A stretch of DNA of 64,000 nt from Erysipelotrichaceae bacterium. GTDB lineage: Bacteria; Bacillota_I; Bacilli_A; Erysipelotrichales; Erysipelotrichaceae. Below, piece by piece: positions 17,266 through 26,557 of the stretch. The stretch's first letter is position 1. Each line of letters starts with the position of its first letter. The notes under the pieces are model-generated. The model was not told where the DNA came from. It did no database searches and worked only from the letters and a program-made list of their open reading frames with translations. Location of the stretch: assembly GCA_017404205.1 (NCBI GenBank), contig JAFRCV010000002.1:1-64000 (forward strand). The letters run 5' to 3'. A program made the translations under genes and the position numbers.

Positions 17266-17640
17266 ATGAAAGAAAAACTATACTATCGAAAAGACATCAT
17301 GAAGAAATATCACATCTCAAGAAGGGTGATAGAAAACTATGAACATTTAGGTCTTGTGAAAGCTACAAAGAAAGATAAGATGGGATATCTTCTATATGAT
17401 GAAAAAGCTATTAATCAAGTTGGACAAATTCGTTTCTTACAACTATTGAAAATTGATTTAAGACAAATTAAAGATATCTTAAATGATTCTAAACAAGAAA
17501 AGGTAATTATTAATAAACAAATAAATATCTTAAAGAAAGAACCTATATATATTAATAAATTGATTATGGCGGCTAAATTATATTTAAAAGACAAAGCGTT
17601 ATTTCTAAATAGTGAAGAGATAAATAAATTGTATAAATAG
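17266..17640 (+). CDS. MerR-family transcriptional regulator
   Basis: A 124-residue protein with an N-terminal winged HTH of MerR type (YYRKDIMKKYHISRRVIENYEHLGLVKATKKDKMGYLLYDE) and a short dimerisation helix. RFLQLLKIDLRQIKDILND is the standard second segment. No cysteine-rich effector site is present, so the signal is not a thiol-bound metal. SD AAGGAGGAA upstream. A 31-codon membrane peptide gene follows 8 nt later. Confidence 0.85.
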   Translation: MKEKLYYRKDIMKKYHISRRVIENYEHLGLVKATKKDKMGYLLYDEKAINQVGQIRFLQLLKIDLRQIKDILNDSKQEKVIINKQINILKKEPIYINKLIMAAKLYLKDKALFLNSEEINKLYK

Positions 17641-17648
17641 GAGGAAAT

Positions 17649-17744
17649 ATGTTTTCATTATTGGCATTTATTGTATCAAGATTCTTTTTCTTTATATTGA
17701 TACCATTTAAATTGCTTAAGAAATTCTTGAGCTGGCTATTTTAA
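17649..17744 (+). CDS. 31-residue hydrophobic peptide
   Basis: ATG at 17649 with SD GGAGGAA 3-4 nt upstream, ending TAA at 17742. The sequence starts MFSLLAFIVSRFFFFIL and ends LLKKFLSWLF: one membrane-spanning helix and a short amphipathic basic tail. It is co-transcribed with the MerR-type regulator and followed at once by a terminator. It could be a membrane stress peptide under that regulator's control; function unknown. Confidence 0.5.
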   Translation: MFSLLAFIVSRFFFFILIPFKLLKKFLSWLF

Positions 17745-17766
17745 AAAGGGGCGTAAGCCTCTTTTT
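17743..17766. terminator. bidirectional intrinsic terminator
   Basis: AAAAAGGGGC-gtaa-GCCTCTTTTT between the MerR/peptide operon and the convergent MATE gene. Confidence 0.75.
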
Positions 17767-19138
17767 AAACTGTTAAATTAATTAGCCATGTTTCTCTTTT
17801 TAACCAGAAATAACAGGCCACAACCTTACCAACGTCAACGAATCTACTGATTATATAAATGCCTACAGGGCCAAGGCTTGTGCCATTAGCCAAGAAAAAG
17901 ACAAGCGGAACTGTAATTATAATATTTACTAAGCCATCTAAGATGAAGGCCATATTTGCATCTCCTCCAGCTCTGGCTATTGCGAGTTGTACATTAAAGA
18001 CAATCCACACTGGCATAAATAGGGCCATATAGAAAACCATTCTTTCACATATTAATTGGGCACTGAGACTTAAGTTAGAATAAATTATTGGCACAAGGAA
18101 AGTTGTTGAAATTCCAAGCAAAGTTACAAATAAAGAAAATATCAACGAACCAGAAGAAAGCCATACACGCTTTTGTCTTGCCTCTTCAAGTTTTCCTTCA
18201 CCTAACAATTTGCCAAGTATGACGCCAGTGGCAACATTGACACCCGCAAAAGCTGTAAAATACAAATTCGCAATCGTAAAGCTTGATGACATGCCCGATA
18301 CAACATCAGCTCCACCTTTGCCATTATAAACAGCTGTAGTAACTGTTTCAGTTAATACCCAAATTGCTTCTGAAGCCATAATGCGTGCACCACGTTTAAA
18401 AATATTCACAAATAATTCATGGTCAATATTGAATAATTCTTTAAATGTTGTCTTAATAGGAGCGTCGCTTTTCTTAATGATATATAAGAATATAAGTGCT
18501 TCAGAAATTCTCGCAATAACTGTAGCAATTGCTGCACCAACGACTTCAAGTCTAGGCATTCCTAAATTTCCATATATTAAGCCGTAATTGAAAAACATGT
18601 TTATCAAAGCTGCAATAAACGAAACATATAGTGGTTGCTTAACATAACCGATCTCTTTTAATGATGAAGCACATATATAGCAAACAACCATTGGAAGCCC
18701 AGCAAGAGACATAACACGCATGTATTTGATGCCTTCAGCAATAATGGCTTCTTTTTGATTATTTCCAATAAGCATTAAACTGAGTACCTGTCTTGGGAAT
18801 AATAAACAAGCTATTAAATAGACTAATAATAAAACAAGAGAAACAATTGTTTTAAAACTAATAGCTTGTTTGATGCCTTTTGCATCATTAGCACCATGAT
18901 ATTGAGTTAAGAAAATGCCACCAGAAATACAAACAGCATTAACAAGTATCATAAAAACAAAGATGATTTGTCCTGCAACACTTGTACCTGACATCTTTAA
19001 ATCACCTAGTCCTGATACCATAAAGTTATCAATTAGATTAACTAGATTTTCAACAAGGTTTTGAGCAATTACAGGTAGTGCCAACATCAGTGTTGAAATA
19101 TAAAACTTTTTATCACCAAATAATTTCTTAATAGCCAT
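17765..19138 (-). CDS. MATE-family multidrug/metabolite exporter
   Basis: 457 residues with twelve hydrophobic segments. MATE features: LPVIAQNLVENLVNLIDNFM at the N-terminus, QYHGANDAKGIKQAISF in loop 2-3, and LGKLLGEGKLEEARQKR at the start of the second half. It exchanges cations (Na+ or H+) for organic substrates at the membrane. It is transcribed alone, downstream of the transketolase genes. The start codon lacks an obvious SD. Substrate unknown. Confidence 0.88.
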   Translation of the reverse strand: MAIKKLFGDKKFYISTLMLALPVIAQNLVENLVNLIDNFMVSGLGDLKMSGTSVAGQIIFVFMILVNAVCISGGIFLTQYHGANDAKGIKQAISFKTIVSLVLLLVYLIACLLFPRQVLSLMLIGNNQKEAIIAEGIKYMRVMSLAGLPMVVCYICASSLKEIGYVKQPLYVSFIAALINMFFNYGLIYGNLGMPRLEVVGAAIATVIARISEALIFLYIIKKSDAPIKTTFKELFNIDHELFVNIFKRGARIMASEAIWVLTETVTTAVYNGKGGADVVSGMSSSFTIANLYFTAFAGVNVATGVILGKLLGEGKLEEARQKRVWLSSGSLIFSLFVTLLGISTTFLVPIIYSNLSLSAQLICERMVFYMALFMPVWIVFNVQLAIARAGGDANMAFILDGLVNIIITVPLVFFLANGTSLGPVGIYIISRFVDVGKVVACYFWLKRETWLINLTV

Positions 19139-19164
19139 ACCAAATCATTTTACACTAAAATTAT

Positions 19165-19191
19165 TAAAAAGGAACAGATTAACTGTTCCTT
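19165..19191 (-). terminator. terminator of the transketolase operon
   Basis: GGAACAG-ttaat-CTGTTCC followed by TTTTTAATAA on the minus strand. Confidence 0.75.
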
Positions 19192-19198
19192 GTACATC

Positions 19199-20104
19199 TT
19201 ATCCTTTTACAACTTTAACAACATTCTCTGCTGTTAGACCATATTTGTGTAAGACATCTTTAGCTTTTCCTGATTCACCAAATGTATCATTGACACCAAT
19301 TGGATAAATAGGTGTGCCAATGTCTGTTTTAGCTTTTATTTCGGCAATTGCTGAATATAGTCCACCATAGATATTATGTTCTTCTAAAGCATAAGCTTTT
19401 TTATGAGATTTTAATAATTCAACGATACCTTCTTCATCAACTGGTTTTAAACTTGATACATTGACAACAGTTGCATCTAATTCTTCAGCAGCTTTTAAAG
19501 CTTCTTGAACCATTAGGCCCATTGCGAATAAGACAATGTCTTTTCCTTTTCTTAATATATCAACTTTAGAAAAATCAAATTTAGTATCAGCTGTATAAAC
19601 ATCTTCAACTTTTCCTCTTCCAAGTCTTACATAACAAGGACCATTTAATTTTGATACATATTCAATTAAGGCCTTTGTTTCATATTGATCACAAGGAACA
19701 AATACTTTCATATTAGGAAGAGTTCTCATAATGCCAACATCTTCAATTGATTGATGTGATGCACCATCTTCTCCAACCGATAAACCTGCATGTGTAGCAC
19801 AAATCTTTACATTCAATTTTGGATAACAAATCGAATTTCTAATAATTTCAAATGCTCTACCAGCAGCAAATACAGCAAATGAGCTCGCAAATACTGTCTT
19901 TCCACTAGCTGCAAGACCTGCAGCCATACCCATCATATTAGCTTCAGCAATGCCAGCGTTAAAATGTCTTTCAGGACATGCTTTTTTAGCATCAGCTGTT
20001 TTTGTTGATTTAGTTAAGTCGGCATCTAATACAACAATCTTCTCATCTTTGACAATTAATTCAGCTAATTTTTCGCCATAAGCGTTTCTTGTTTCTTGTG
20101 CCAT
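19199..20104 (-). CDS. transketolase, C-terminal subunit
   Basis: A 301-residue subunit beginning MAQETRNAYG, carrying the pyrimidine-binding and C-terminal domains: VLDADLTKSTKT, HFNAGIAEANMMGMAAGLA (catalytic Glu for TPP), THAGLSVGEDGASHQS and YVRLGRG. The frame is open further upstream, but the ATG at 20104 is 1 nt from the N-subunit stop with AAGGAGG about 13 nt before it. With the N-subunit it forms the two-gene transketolase of the pentose phosphate pathway. Confidence 0.93.
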   Translation of the reverse strand: MAQETRNAYGEKLAELIVKDEKIVVLDADLTKSTKTADAKKACPERHFNAGIAEANMMGMAAGLAASGKTVFASSFAVFAAGRAFEIIRNSICYPKLNVKICATHAGLSVGEDGASHQSIEDVGIMRTLPNMKVFVPCDQYETKALIEYVSKLNGPCYVRLGRGKVEDVYTADTKFDFSKVDILRKGKDIVLFAMGLMVQEALKAAEELDATVVNVSSLKPVDEEGIVELLKSHKKAYALEEHNIYGGLYSAIAEIKAKTDIGTPIYPIGVNDTFGESGKAKDVLHKYGLTAENVVKVVKG

Positions 20105-20105
20105 A

Positions 20106-20921
20106 TTATAGGGCCTCCTTAAGATCTGACATTGCGATTTTAAATTCTTCTTCATTTGGAGCTTTGCCGTGCCAACCATAATTGTTTTCCATAAATGAAA
20201 CACCTTTGCCTTTTACAGTTTGTGCAACAATTACTGTTGGTGCGCCTTTGCATTCTCTAGCTTTTTTAAATGCATCAGCAATTTCATCAAAGTTATGACC
20301 ATCACATGTAACTACATTACAATTAAATGCTTCAGCTTTTTTGTTTAATGGTAATGGACCAATTACGTCTTCAACATTGCCATCAATTTGTAAACCATTG
20401 ACATCAAAGATAACAACTAAATTATCTAGCTTGTAATGTGCTGCCGCCATTAATGCTTCCCAAACAATGCCTTCTTCTGATTCACCATCACCAAGTAAAG
20501 CATAAACACGATTATCATTTTTATCTAATTTGTTAGCTAAAGCCATACCCACCGCTGCACTAACACCTTGGCCTAAAGAACCAGTAGACATATCAACACC
20601 CGCAACATAATTCATATTTGGGTGGCCTTGAAGTTTAGAATTTATTTGTCTAAAACTTTCTAAATCTTCATCTAATAAGTCTCTTTCTTTCAAAACTGCA
20701 TATAAAGCAGGTGAACAATGACCTTTTGATAAGACAAAACGGTCTCTATTTGTTGAAGAAAGATTTTCTTTATTGATATTCATTTCTTCAAAATATAGAT
20801 ATGTCAAAATATCTGCGCAACCTAAAGAGCCTCCTGGATGTCCGCTTTGTGCATCGTAAACCATTTTTACAATGTTTCTTCGAACAGAAAGCGCATGCTT
20901 GCTTAATTCATTATTGTCCAT
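20106..20921 (-). CDS. transketolase, N-terminal subunit
   Basis: A 271-residue subunit holding the TPP diphosphate site: [30 protein letters not shown] and [20 protein letters not shown], followed by DVNGLQIDG (the GDG...N motif). An ATG 7 codons upstream exists, but the ATG at 20921 has GGAGG at ideal spacing, so it is preferred. Sugar-phosphate carbon transfer needs both subunits; the C-subunit gene follows directly. Confidence 0.93.
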   Translation of the reverse strand: MDNNELSKHALSVRRNIVKMVYDAQSGHPGGSLGCADILTYLYFEEMNINKENLSSTNRDRFVLSKGHCSPALYAVLKERDLLDEDLESFRQINSKLQGHPNMNYVAGVDMSTGSLGQGVSAAVGMALANKLDKNDNRVYALLGDGESEEGIVWEALMAAAHYKLDNLVVIFDVNGLQIDGNVEDVIGPLPLNKKAEAFNCNVVTCDGHNFDEIADAFKKARECKGAPTVIVAQTVKGKGVSFMENNYGWHGKAPNEEEFKIAMSDLKEAL

Positions 20922-20957
20922 AAATAAATCCTCCGATATCATTTTAACATAATATCT

Positions 20958-20963
20958 TATAAT
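20958..20963 (+). promoter_or_regulatory. -10 box of a probable leaderless promoter
   Basis: TATAAT ends 6 nt before the ATG at 20970, with no SD in the gap. Confidence 0.55.
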
Positions 20964-20969
20964 AGAATT

Positions 20970-21623
20970 ATGGTTAAACTGGTCATATTTGATGTTGATG
21001 GTGTCTTAATAGATAGCGAAAATCTATATTTGAAAGCAGCTGCTATTAATTGTGAAAAATACCATTATGATATTCCCTTAGATATTTTAAAGAAGGTAAT
21101 TGGTGGTAATACTAGCTTACACAAACAATTAGTTTTAGATTATAAGGGACAAGACTTCAATTTTGATGAATATCATAACAATCTTATAAATATCATCTAT
21201 GATTTAAGACAAAAATCACCTGCGCCAAAAAAGAAAGGCGTAGATGAAATATTATCTTATTTAAAAAAGATGGATATTAAAATCGCTATTGCCACCTCAA
21301 CCGAAAGACAACGACAGATGTTTAACCTAAAAGCTTGTGGATTAGAAAATAGCTTTGATTATATGGTTTTTGGTGATGATATAAAAAATAGTAAGCCAGA
21401 TCCTGAAATCTACATAAAAGCTTGGTCGCACTTCAACTTTAAAAAAGAAGAAACTATAATTGTTGAAGATTCCATAAATGGCATATTAAGTGGAATCAAT
21501 GCAGGAATAAGAGTCATCTATATCCCTGATATAATAAATGTCCCAAAAGATATAGAAGATAAAACTATTAAATTAAATGATTTAAATGAATTGATGGAAA
21601 AAATAAATAAGGAAGAAATATGA
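20970..21623 (+). CDS. HAD-superfamily hydrolase, beta-phosphoglucomutase-like
   Basis: 217 residues: motif [15 protein letters not shown], cap domain, motif [10 protein letters not shown], motif III Lys in NSKPDPEIY and motif [18 protein letters not shown]. This is the PGMB/phosphatase-like subfamily with a helical cap; the substrate is likely a sugar phosphate. It overlaps rarA by 4 nt. The transcript is probably leaderless. Confidence 0.85.
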   Translation: MVKLVIFDVDGVLIDSENLYLKAAAINCEKYHYDIPLDILKKVIGGNTSLHKQLVLDYKGQDFNFDEYHNNLINIIYDLRQKSPAPKKKGVDEILSYLKKMDIKIAIATSTERQRQMFNLKACGLENSFDYMVFGDDIKNSKPDPEIYIKAWSHFNFKKEETIIVEDSINGILSGINAGIRVIYIPDIINVPKDIEDKTIKLNDLNELMEKINKEEI

Positions 21624-22879
21624 AAGAGCCATTAGCGAAAAGAATGCGTCCAGAAACAATTGATGAGATTCTTGGACAAAAACAATTAGTAGGTGAAAAT
21701 GCCGTTATAAGAAAATGTTTAGAAAAACAAACTTTTTTCTCTAGCATCTTTTTTGGCCCTCCAGGAACTGGCAAAACAACACTATCAAGAGTAATCGCTA
21801 ATGAACTTAAAAGACCATACCGCAGTTTCAATGCCGTTACTGGCAACAAAAAAGATTTAGATGCCATCTTTTTAGAAGCAAAAATGTCAGGACAACTAAT
21901 AATGATTTGTGATGAAGTGCATCGTTTAAATAAAGATAAACAGGATTTGCTACTTCCACATCTTGAAGATGGTTCGATAATTTTGTTAGGTTGTACAACA
22001 GCTAATCCTTATCATTCAATTAATCCCGCAATAAGAAGTAGATGTCATTTGTTTGAACTTAATCCTTTAACAAATGATGATATTATTGAAGGTATTAAAA
22101 AAGCCATGTCCTCACCAAAAGGACTAGAGAATAAATATACAATCGATGAAGATGCTTTGGATTTAATAGCTCAAACTGTTAATGGCGATGTTCGTTGGGC
22201 ATTAAATATTTTAGAATTGTGTGCCATCGTTTGTGATAATAATCATATCGATATTGAAACGGTAAAAGAAAACACAAAAATGGTCAATCAAAGATCTTTT
22301 GCATCAGAAGATGGTCACTATGATTTACTATCGGCTTTCCAAAAATCAATTAGAGGATCAGATGTAAATGCAGCCCTTTACTATTTAGCTTTGTTAGCCC
22401 AAAGTGGTGATGTTGAATCAATAAAAAGAAGGCTATTAGTAATTGCCTATGAAGATATTGGATTAGCTAATCCTCCACTTATCGCAAGGACCATAAATGC
22501 TTGTGAAGCAGCTGAACATGTAGGTTTTCCCGAAGCAATTATTCCTCTTGGCGTACATGTAATTGATCTATGTTTATCACCTAAGTCAAGAACAGGTGTT
22601 GATGCAATTCATAAAGCTAGTGCCTTGGTAGATGAAAAGCCATATGATGTTCCCAAATATCTAAGGCTGACTCCGGTTGGTCTTTCAAAAGAAGAACAGT
22701 ATTCATATGATCGTTATGATTGCTTCCAAAAAATACAATATCTTCCTGATGAAATTAAAGACATTGATTTTGTTGGTCCATTTAACAATAATCGTTATGA
22801 ACAATCTTTAAAACAAATCTATGAAGAGTTAAAGAAAATAAGAAGAACTAATAATTTAAAAAATCTATATAAAAAATAA
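21620..22879 (+). CDS. rarA: replication-associated recombination protein RarA (MgsA) AAA+ ATPase
   Basis: 419 residues. ETIDEILGQKQLVGENAVI precedes Walker A FGPPGTGKTTL (about residues 45-55) and Walker B MICDEVHRL; the arginine-finger region is AIRSRC. The C-terminal part has GVDAIHKASALV and VPKYLRLTP, typical of the tetramerisation domain. It acts at stalled replication forks with SSB and the clamp. It lies between the HAD and TMEM164-like genes with 4-nt and 1-nt overlaps. Confidence 0.93.
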   Translation: MKEPLAKRMRPETIDEILGQKQLVGENAVIRKCLEKQTFFSSIFFGPPGTGKTTLSRVIANELKRPYRSFNAVTGNKKDLDAIFLEAKMSGQLIMICDEVHRLNKDKQDLLLPHLEDGSIILLGCTTANPYHSINPAIRSRCHLFELNPLTNDDIIEGIKKAMSSPKGLENKYTIDEDALDLIAQTVNGDVRWALNILELCAIVCDNNHIDIETVKENTKMVNQRSFASEDGHYDLLSAFQKSIRGSDVNAALYYLALLAQSGDVESIKRRLLVIAYEDIGLANPPLIARTINACEAAEHVGFPEAIIPLGVHVIDLCLSPKSRTGVDAIHKASALVDEKPYDVPKYLRLTPVGLSKEEQYSYDRYDCFQKIQYLPDEIKDIDFVGPFNNNRYEQSLKQIYEELKKIRRTNNLKNLYKK

Positions 22880-23631
22880 TGAACTTTGTTTTTAAAGAAA
22901 CGCCAAAACTTTTTGGTATATTACATATTACTTTTCTAATACTAGGAATAATCACTAGTATTCTTTTATATCTATACATAAAAAATAAGAATGAAAATTT
23001 TTTAATTAAATTTATTTATATTCTTTCAATGACGATGTTTGTTGGTGAGATATGGAAACAAATATTTACATATAAATATGTTTTTAATAATGAATACAAC
23101 ATGTGGTTTTTTCCTTGGCAATTATGTTCAATGGCAATGTATTGTGGAATAGCTTTGCCATTAATAAAAAAAGAAAGACAAAATATATTATTAGTCTTTC
23201 TGTCAACATATTCTTTATTAGCGGCAACAGTAGCTTTAATTGGGCCGCTTGATATGCTAAGACCACAAATTTTATTAACATTTCATGGTTTTATTTATCA
23301 TATCTTAATGGTCTATTTAGCTATTATTTCAATTGTAGTTTTAAGAAAAAGAAACAATATTAAATTTAAACCAACATTCTTTTTATTCTTAATAATGTCT
23401 TTAATAGCTGAAATAATAAATATAATAAGTCATTTAATATTCAATGATGTACACTATGAATCAAATATGTTTTATATTTCACCATTTTATCCAACTACTC
23501 AGCCAGTATTTAATACAATTGCAGATAAATGTGGGATATTTATTGAGGTTATTATTTATCTTTCGCTAATCAGTTTAATGAGCTATTTATTATACAAATT
23601 ATTTATCAGTGATAGTCATTTAAAAGAGTGA
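22879..23631 (+). CDS. YwaF/TMEM164-family membrane protein
   Basis: A 250-residue protein with about seven hydrophobic helices and the family's polar signature within the membrane (WKQIFTYKY, FPWQLCSMAMYCGIALPL, LLTFHGFIYHILMVYLA). The family is of uncertain function; eukaryotic TMEM164 is an acyltransferase, and the Cys in QLCSM together with the His in FHGFIYH may form such a site. It overlaps rarA by 1 nt. Confidence 0.8.
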   Translation: MNFVFKETPKLFGILHITFLILGIITSILLYLYIKNKNENFLIKFIYILSMTMFVGEIWKQIFTYKYVFNNEYNMWFFPWQLCSMAMYCGIALPLIKKERQNILLVFLSTYSLLAATVALIGPLDMLRPQILLTFHGFIYHILMVYLAIISIVVLRKRNNIKFKPTFFLFLIMSLIAEIINIISHLIFNDVHYESNMFYISPFYPTTQPVFNTIADKCGIFIEVIIYLSLISLMSYLLYKLFISDSHLKE

Positions 23632-23658
23632 TTTTCATTTTTATCATAATCAATTTCT

Positions 23659-23694
23659 AAAAAGGTGAATAACATCTTGTTACTCACCTTTTTT
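23659..23694. terminator. bidirectional intrinsic terminator
   Basis: AAAAGGTGA / TCACCTTTTTT stem with an internal TAACA/TGTTA pairing, between convergent genes. Confidence 0.75.
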
Positions 23695-23699
23695 CTTTA

Positions 23700-24287
23700 T
23701 TATTTAGTTAATAATTCTTTTCCTTCGCTCCATGCCTGACCAACTCTTTTTCCTGTTAAGTAATAACCATTGGTAAATTGATCAAACATTAGTACTTGAA
23801 GTTTTTCAGGATCAACTTTTCCTTTTTCATTTAATACTTCTTCATCAGCTTTAACATTAATTATTTTACCTATTACACCTGAAATATTTTCTTGATCTAA
23901 ATATTCTAATAATTCACATTCAATTACTAATGGAAATTCTTCAATGATTGGCGCATTTACTTTATCGGATTTGATTGCGTGATAACCTGTTCTTTCAAAT
24001 TTATCTTCAATCTTATTTCCTGATGACATTCCAAAGAAATCAGCTACATCCATATGTTTTTCATCAGCTAAAGCTACAGTAAATGCTTTAGAAGTTAAAA
24101 TATTCTTTAATGTTTTCTTTCCTTCACCGATAAACAAGATTAATTTATCGTAATCGCATATTTGCCCCCACGCAACATTCATTACATTTACTTTTTGATT
24201 TTCATCATAAGCAGCCACCATCAATACAGGCATTGGATAGATGGCTTGAATAACACCTAAATCTTTTTTCATATCATATTCCTCCAC
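23700..24287 (-). CDS. flavin reductase / flavoredoxin-like FMN-binding protein
   Basis: 195 residues of the flavin-reductase-like split barrel: PMPVLMVAAYDENQKVNVMNVAWG at the N-terminus, FIGEGKKTLKNI, AFTVALADE and a long beta-barrel body. It binds FMN and passes electrons; flavoredoxins work with rubredoxin or Fe-S partners. It is transcribed divergently from the MBL-rubredoxin gene about 90 nt away, which suggests one redox chain. SD GGAGG is 5-6 nt upstream if the internal MKKD Met is the start. Confidence 0.85.
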   Translation of the reverse strand: MEEYDMKKDLGVIQAIYPMPVLMVAAYDENQKVNVMNVAWGQICDYDKLILFIGEGKKTLKNILTSKAFTVALADEKHMDVADFFGMSSGNKIEDKFERTGYHAIKSDKVNAPIIEEFPLVIECELLEYLDQENISGVIGKIINVKADEEVLNEKGKVDPEKLQVLMFDQFTNGYYLTGKRVGQAWSEGKELLTK

Positions 24288-24380
24288 ACCTATTTTACAA
24301 TTTTTAAATATTTATATAAGCATTTGGCTTTTATCCAAAGCAAACACAATGTTAAAATGTTTTTGAAAAGGAGATAAACA

Positions 24381-25322
24381 ATGGAAATTAAGGCTGTTAA
24401 ATTTAGAAAAGATGGTTTTTATTCTCAACCATTTGCGTTTGGTGGAGAAGAAGGTGTCGAAAAGTTTGATAAAAATGTTAGATATCGTGGAAGTTTACAA
24501 AATTACCTTATTGATACTGGCGATGAAGTAATATTAGTGGATACTGGTCTTCCTTATGGAACACCGGAAGAAAAGCCTGATGAGAATAGCGCAGTTTTCA
24601 CTGGAAAAGATATTTGTTCATATTTAGAAGCTTTAGAAAGATTAGGCTATAAAAAGGAACAAGTTACAAAGATTCTTTTGACTCATAAACATAGCGATCA
24701 TTCTGGCGAATTGAAATCATTCCCTAATGCTAAGGTGTATGTTAATAAAGATGAATTATCAGCATTAGAACTACAAGGACTTACAAATTTAATTCCGGTA
24801 GAATTCAATGATGGTCCATATTATAACTTCCCTGAATCACAAAAAATAAAAGATGGCATTTATTTTATAAAAGCCAAAGGACATACAAATGGCAATAGTA
24901 TTGTCGTTGTTGAAAACGACGGTTTATTCTATATGCTTCATGGTGACATAACCTATGTTGATGAAGCTTTATATGAAAATAAATTATCTGTTGTCTATGA
25001 TGATTTAGATGCTGCTAGAATCACACTTAATCGTGTTATTGAATTTGTTAAGAATCACCCTACTGTATATTGTGGAACACATACACCACAAGGCTATGAA
25101 AACCTAGAAGCAAAAAGAGTTATGGATTTAGATAATCCTGTACCAACAGTTCTTGCGCAAGTTGATTTTTCAAATAATGAAGAAAGTGGTAAATATGTAT
25201 GTTCAATATGCGGATATGTTTATGATCCAGCTGAACATGATGGTGTTGCCTTTGAAGATTTACCAGATGATTGGGTTTGTCCAAGATGTAAACAGGGAAA
25301 AGACAAATTTAATAAAGCATAA
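24381..25322 (+). CDS. metallo-beta-lactamase-fold protein fused to rubredoxin
   Basis: 313 residues in two parts. Residues 1-255 form a lactonase-type MBL domain with the metal ligands [23 protein letters not shown] and a final His in GTHTPQ. After a short linker, residues 269-313 form a complete rubredoxin with [10 protein letters not shown] and CPRCKQG, each Cys pair binding one Fe. No flavodoxin domain is present, unlike FprA/ROO enzymes. The opposite flavin reductase could supply the flavin step. SD AAGGAGAT upstream. Possible roles are O2/NO/peroxide scavenging or a redox-regulated hydrolase. Confidence 0.88.
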   Translation: MEIKAVKFRKDGFYSQPFAFGGEEGVEKFDKNVRYRGSLQNYLIDTGDEVILVDTGLPYGTPEEKPDENSAVFTGKDICSYLEALERLGYKKEQVTKILLTHKHSDHSGELKSFPNAKVYVNKDELSALELQGLTNLIPVEFNDGPYYNFPESQKIKDGIYFIKAKGHTNGNSIVVVENDGLFYMLHGDITYVDEALYENKLSVVYDDLDAARITLNRVIEFVKNHPTVYCGTHTPQGYENLEAKRVMDLDNPVPTVLAQVDFSNNEESGKYVCSICGYVYDPAEHDGVAFEDLPDDWVCPRCKQGKDKFNKA

Positions 25323-25346
25323 AAAGACACATTGTGTCTTTTTAAA
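25319..25346 (+). terminator. intrinsic terminator
   Basis: AAAAAGACAC-att-GTGTCTTTTT directly after the MBL-rubredoxin stop. Confidence 0.8.
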
Positions 25347-25558
25347 TTGATGTTTCTGTTGTTTTTACTGTTTCTTTTATTCTTTGAATATCTGAGAAAA
25401 GAAGAACCATTTTCTCATATAATTCCTTGGCAATTTTTAAGAAAATTTCTATATTTTAATAAAATATCTTTTGTTTTTTGTAGGTATTTTTCTGATTCAG
25501 CTTTTAGAAAGCATCATATCCAATTACATCATTTAAATAATTTATTCTCTTCTCTTTT
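25347..25558 (-). other. possible degraded coding remnant
   Basis: Minus-strand fragments read like protein across a frameshift: SEKYLQKTKDILLKY, then EIFLKIAKELYEKMV and IQRIKETVKTTETSI ending at about 25347. They are helical and lysine-rich. No start codon or SD is associated. It may be an eroded gene downstream of the SAM-regulated gene. Confidence 0.3.
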
Positions 25559-26311
25559 TTAATTAAATATGTTTTCTATCATTTTTATGAATTTCTTTGT
25601 ATTATAGAATTTCATCTTGCTTTGTCTAGCGTGCGCAAAATTAATATCATCAAGCGGTCCAAAACACATTAATCTATTATCGACAAATAATGTATGTGGT
25701 TTTAAATACATATAAACTGGTTTAATGTTATATTTGTTTTCATAGCCATATTTTTCTAAAACATCATATATGTCAGTTATTTCTGCTATATCTTCATACT
25801 TAACTAAAAACCATTTAGGTAGCCTATATGTATATTTTTGATAAATCAATTGTTTTTGATTTAGATCTCTTAAATAATCTAAATGTTTATTAAATAATAT
25901 TTTTTCTTCTTCAAAAGTTCTTTCTTTATCAGCTATTGATTTTCTTAATTTTATTTTTTCTTCATTGCTGATGTCACTATTTTTCAAAGTAAATTTTTCG
26001 TGTTCTAATTCTACATCTTGATATATTCTTTTTTCGATATCTTGCATTATATCTTTAAAATAGTATGTAGGATTTTTACTATATGACAGTATTGCCCAAT
26101 TATATGGATAATGCAACAGCCTGTCTTTACCAATAACAGCAATCGGGTGTGGCTTATATGGCTTATCTTTATCAAGTATTGGATGAATTATTTCTCCACT
26201 GCTCCATAAACAACCATTTTCTTTTGCCCAAACAAGAAAATCATAATAATCTTCTGGTTTAACTTCAATCTTAATTCCTGAGCCAAACATCATTGAATCT
26301 AAATTTACCAT
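25559..26311 (-). CDS. SAM-riboswitch-controlled protein of unknown function
   Basis: A 250-residue soluble protein, not recognised. Features: an N-terminal alpha/beta stretch with EDYYDFLVWAKENGCLWSSG, a middle charged coiled-coil-like helix (about residues 100-145, rich in E and K) and a conserved-looking end LFVDNRLMCFGPLDDINFAH. The frame is open 20 codons upstream, but the ATG at 26311 has a strong AAAGGAGGA Shine-Dalgarno. It is the only gene directly downstream of a SAM-I-type riboswitch with its own terminator, so it should be made when S-adenosylmethionine is scarce. No transport or methionine-enzyme motif is visible. Confidence 0.7.
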   Translation of the reverse strand: MVNLDSMMFGSGIKIEVKPEDYYDFLVWAKENGCLWSSGEIIHPILDKDKPYKPHPIAVIGKDRLLHYPYNWAILSYSKNPTYYFKDIMQDIEKRIYQDVELEHEKFTLKNSDISNEEKIKLRKSIADKERTFEEEKILFNKHLDYLRDLNQKQLIYQKYTYRLPKWFLVKYEDIAEITDIYDVLEKYGYENKYNIKPVYMYLKPHTLFVDNRLMCFGPLDDINFAHARQSKMKFYNTKKFIKMIENIFN

Positions 26312-26340
26312 TTTTATTTCCTCCTTTATCCACAAAGAGA

Positions 26341-26478
26341 AAATAAAAGCCCCCATCGTTGATAGGAGCATTTTTTATGTTTTCATGTTCCCATCATTCA
26401 AGCTTTAGCACCTTCTATCTTCGATAGGGTTGCTGACGGGTCATCGGGCTTGTCCCTCTCCGTTCTCTTTATGGTTTC
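26341..26478 (-). promoter_or_regulatory. SAM riboswitch (S-box, SAM-I clan) with terminator
   Basis: On the minus strand the core GAGGGACAAGCCCGATGA (kink-turn side) is followed by CAGCAACC, a P3 hairpin CCTATC-gaag-GATAGAAGG and GGTGCTAAAGC, the standard S-box landmarks. P4 appears short. Downstream GCTCCTATC-aac-GATGGGGGC (26349-26369) plus TTTTATTTT is a terminator. SAM binding should favour termination and switch off the 25559-26311 gene. Confidence 0.88.
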
Positions 26479-26482
26479 TTTA

Positions 26483-26511
26483 ATGTAACATTACTTTTTC
26501 GATCATGTCAA
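26483..26511 (-). promoter_or_regulatory. promoter of the SAM-riboswitch transcript
   Basis: TTGACA (26506-26511), 17-nt spacer, TTACAT (26483-26488) on the minus strand. The predicted start, about 26476, is right at the aptamer's 5' end. Confidence 0.65.
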
Positions 26512-26557
26512 CTATTTTTTTATTTTTGTATAATTATTAAGAAGGGAAGTATATTGC

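Noticed and set aside
21568-21867. 99-codon minus-strand frame resembling GGPKK-type sequence
   Set aside because: It is the antisense shadow of the RarA Walker A region; the apparent motif comes from the complementary strand of FGPPGTGKTTL.
25332-25562. 76-codon plus-strand hydrophobic frame
   Set aside because: It begins inside a terminator, is very Phe/Leu-rich as expected for AT-rich antisense DNA, and the minus strand gives better protein-like fragments.
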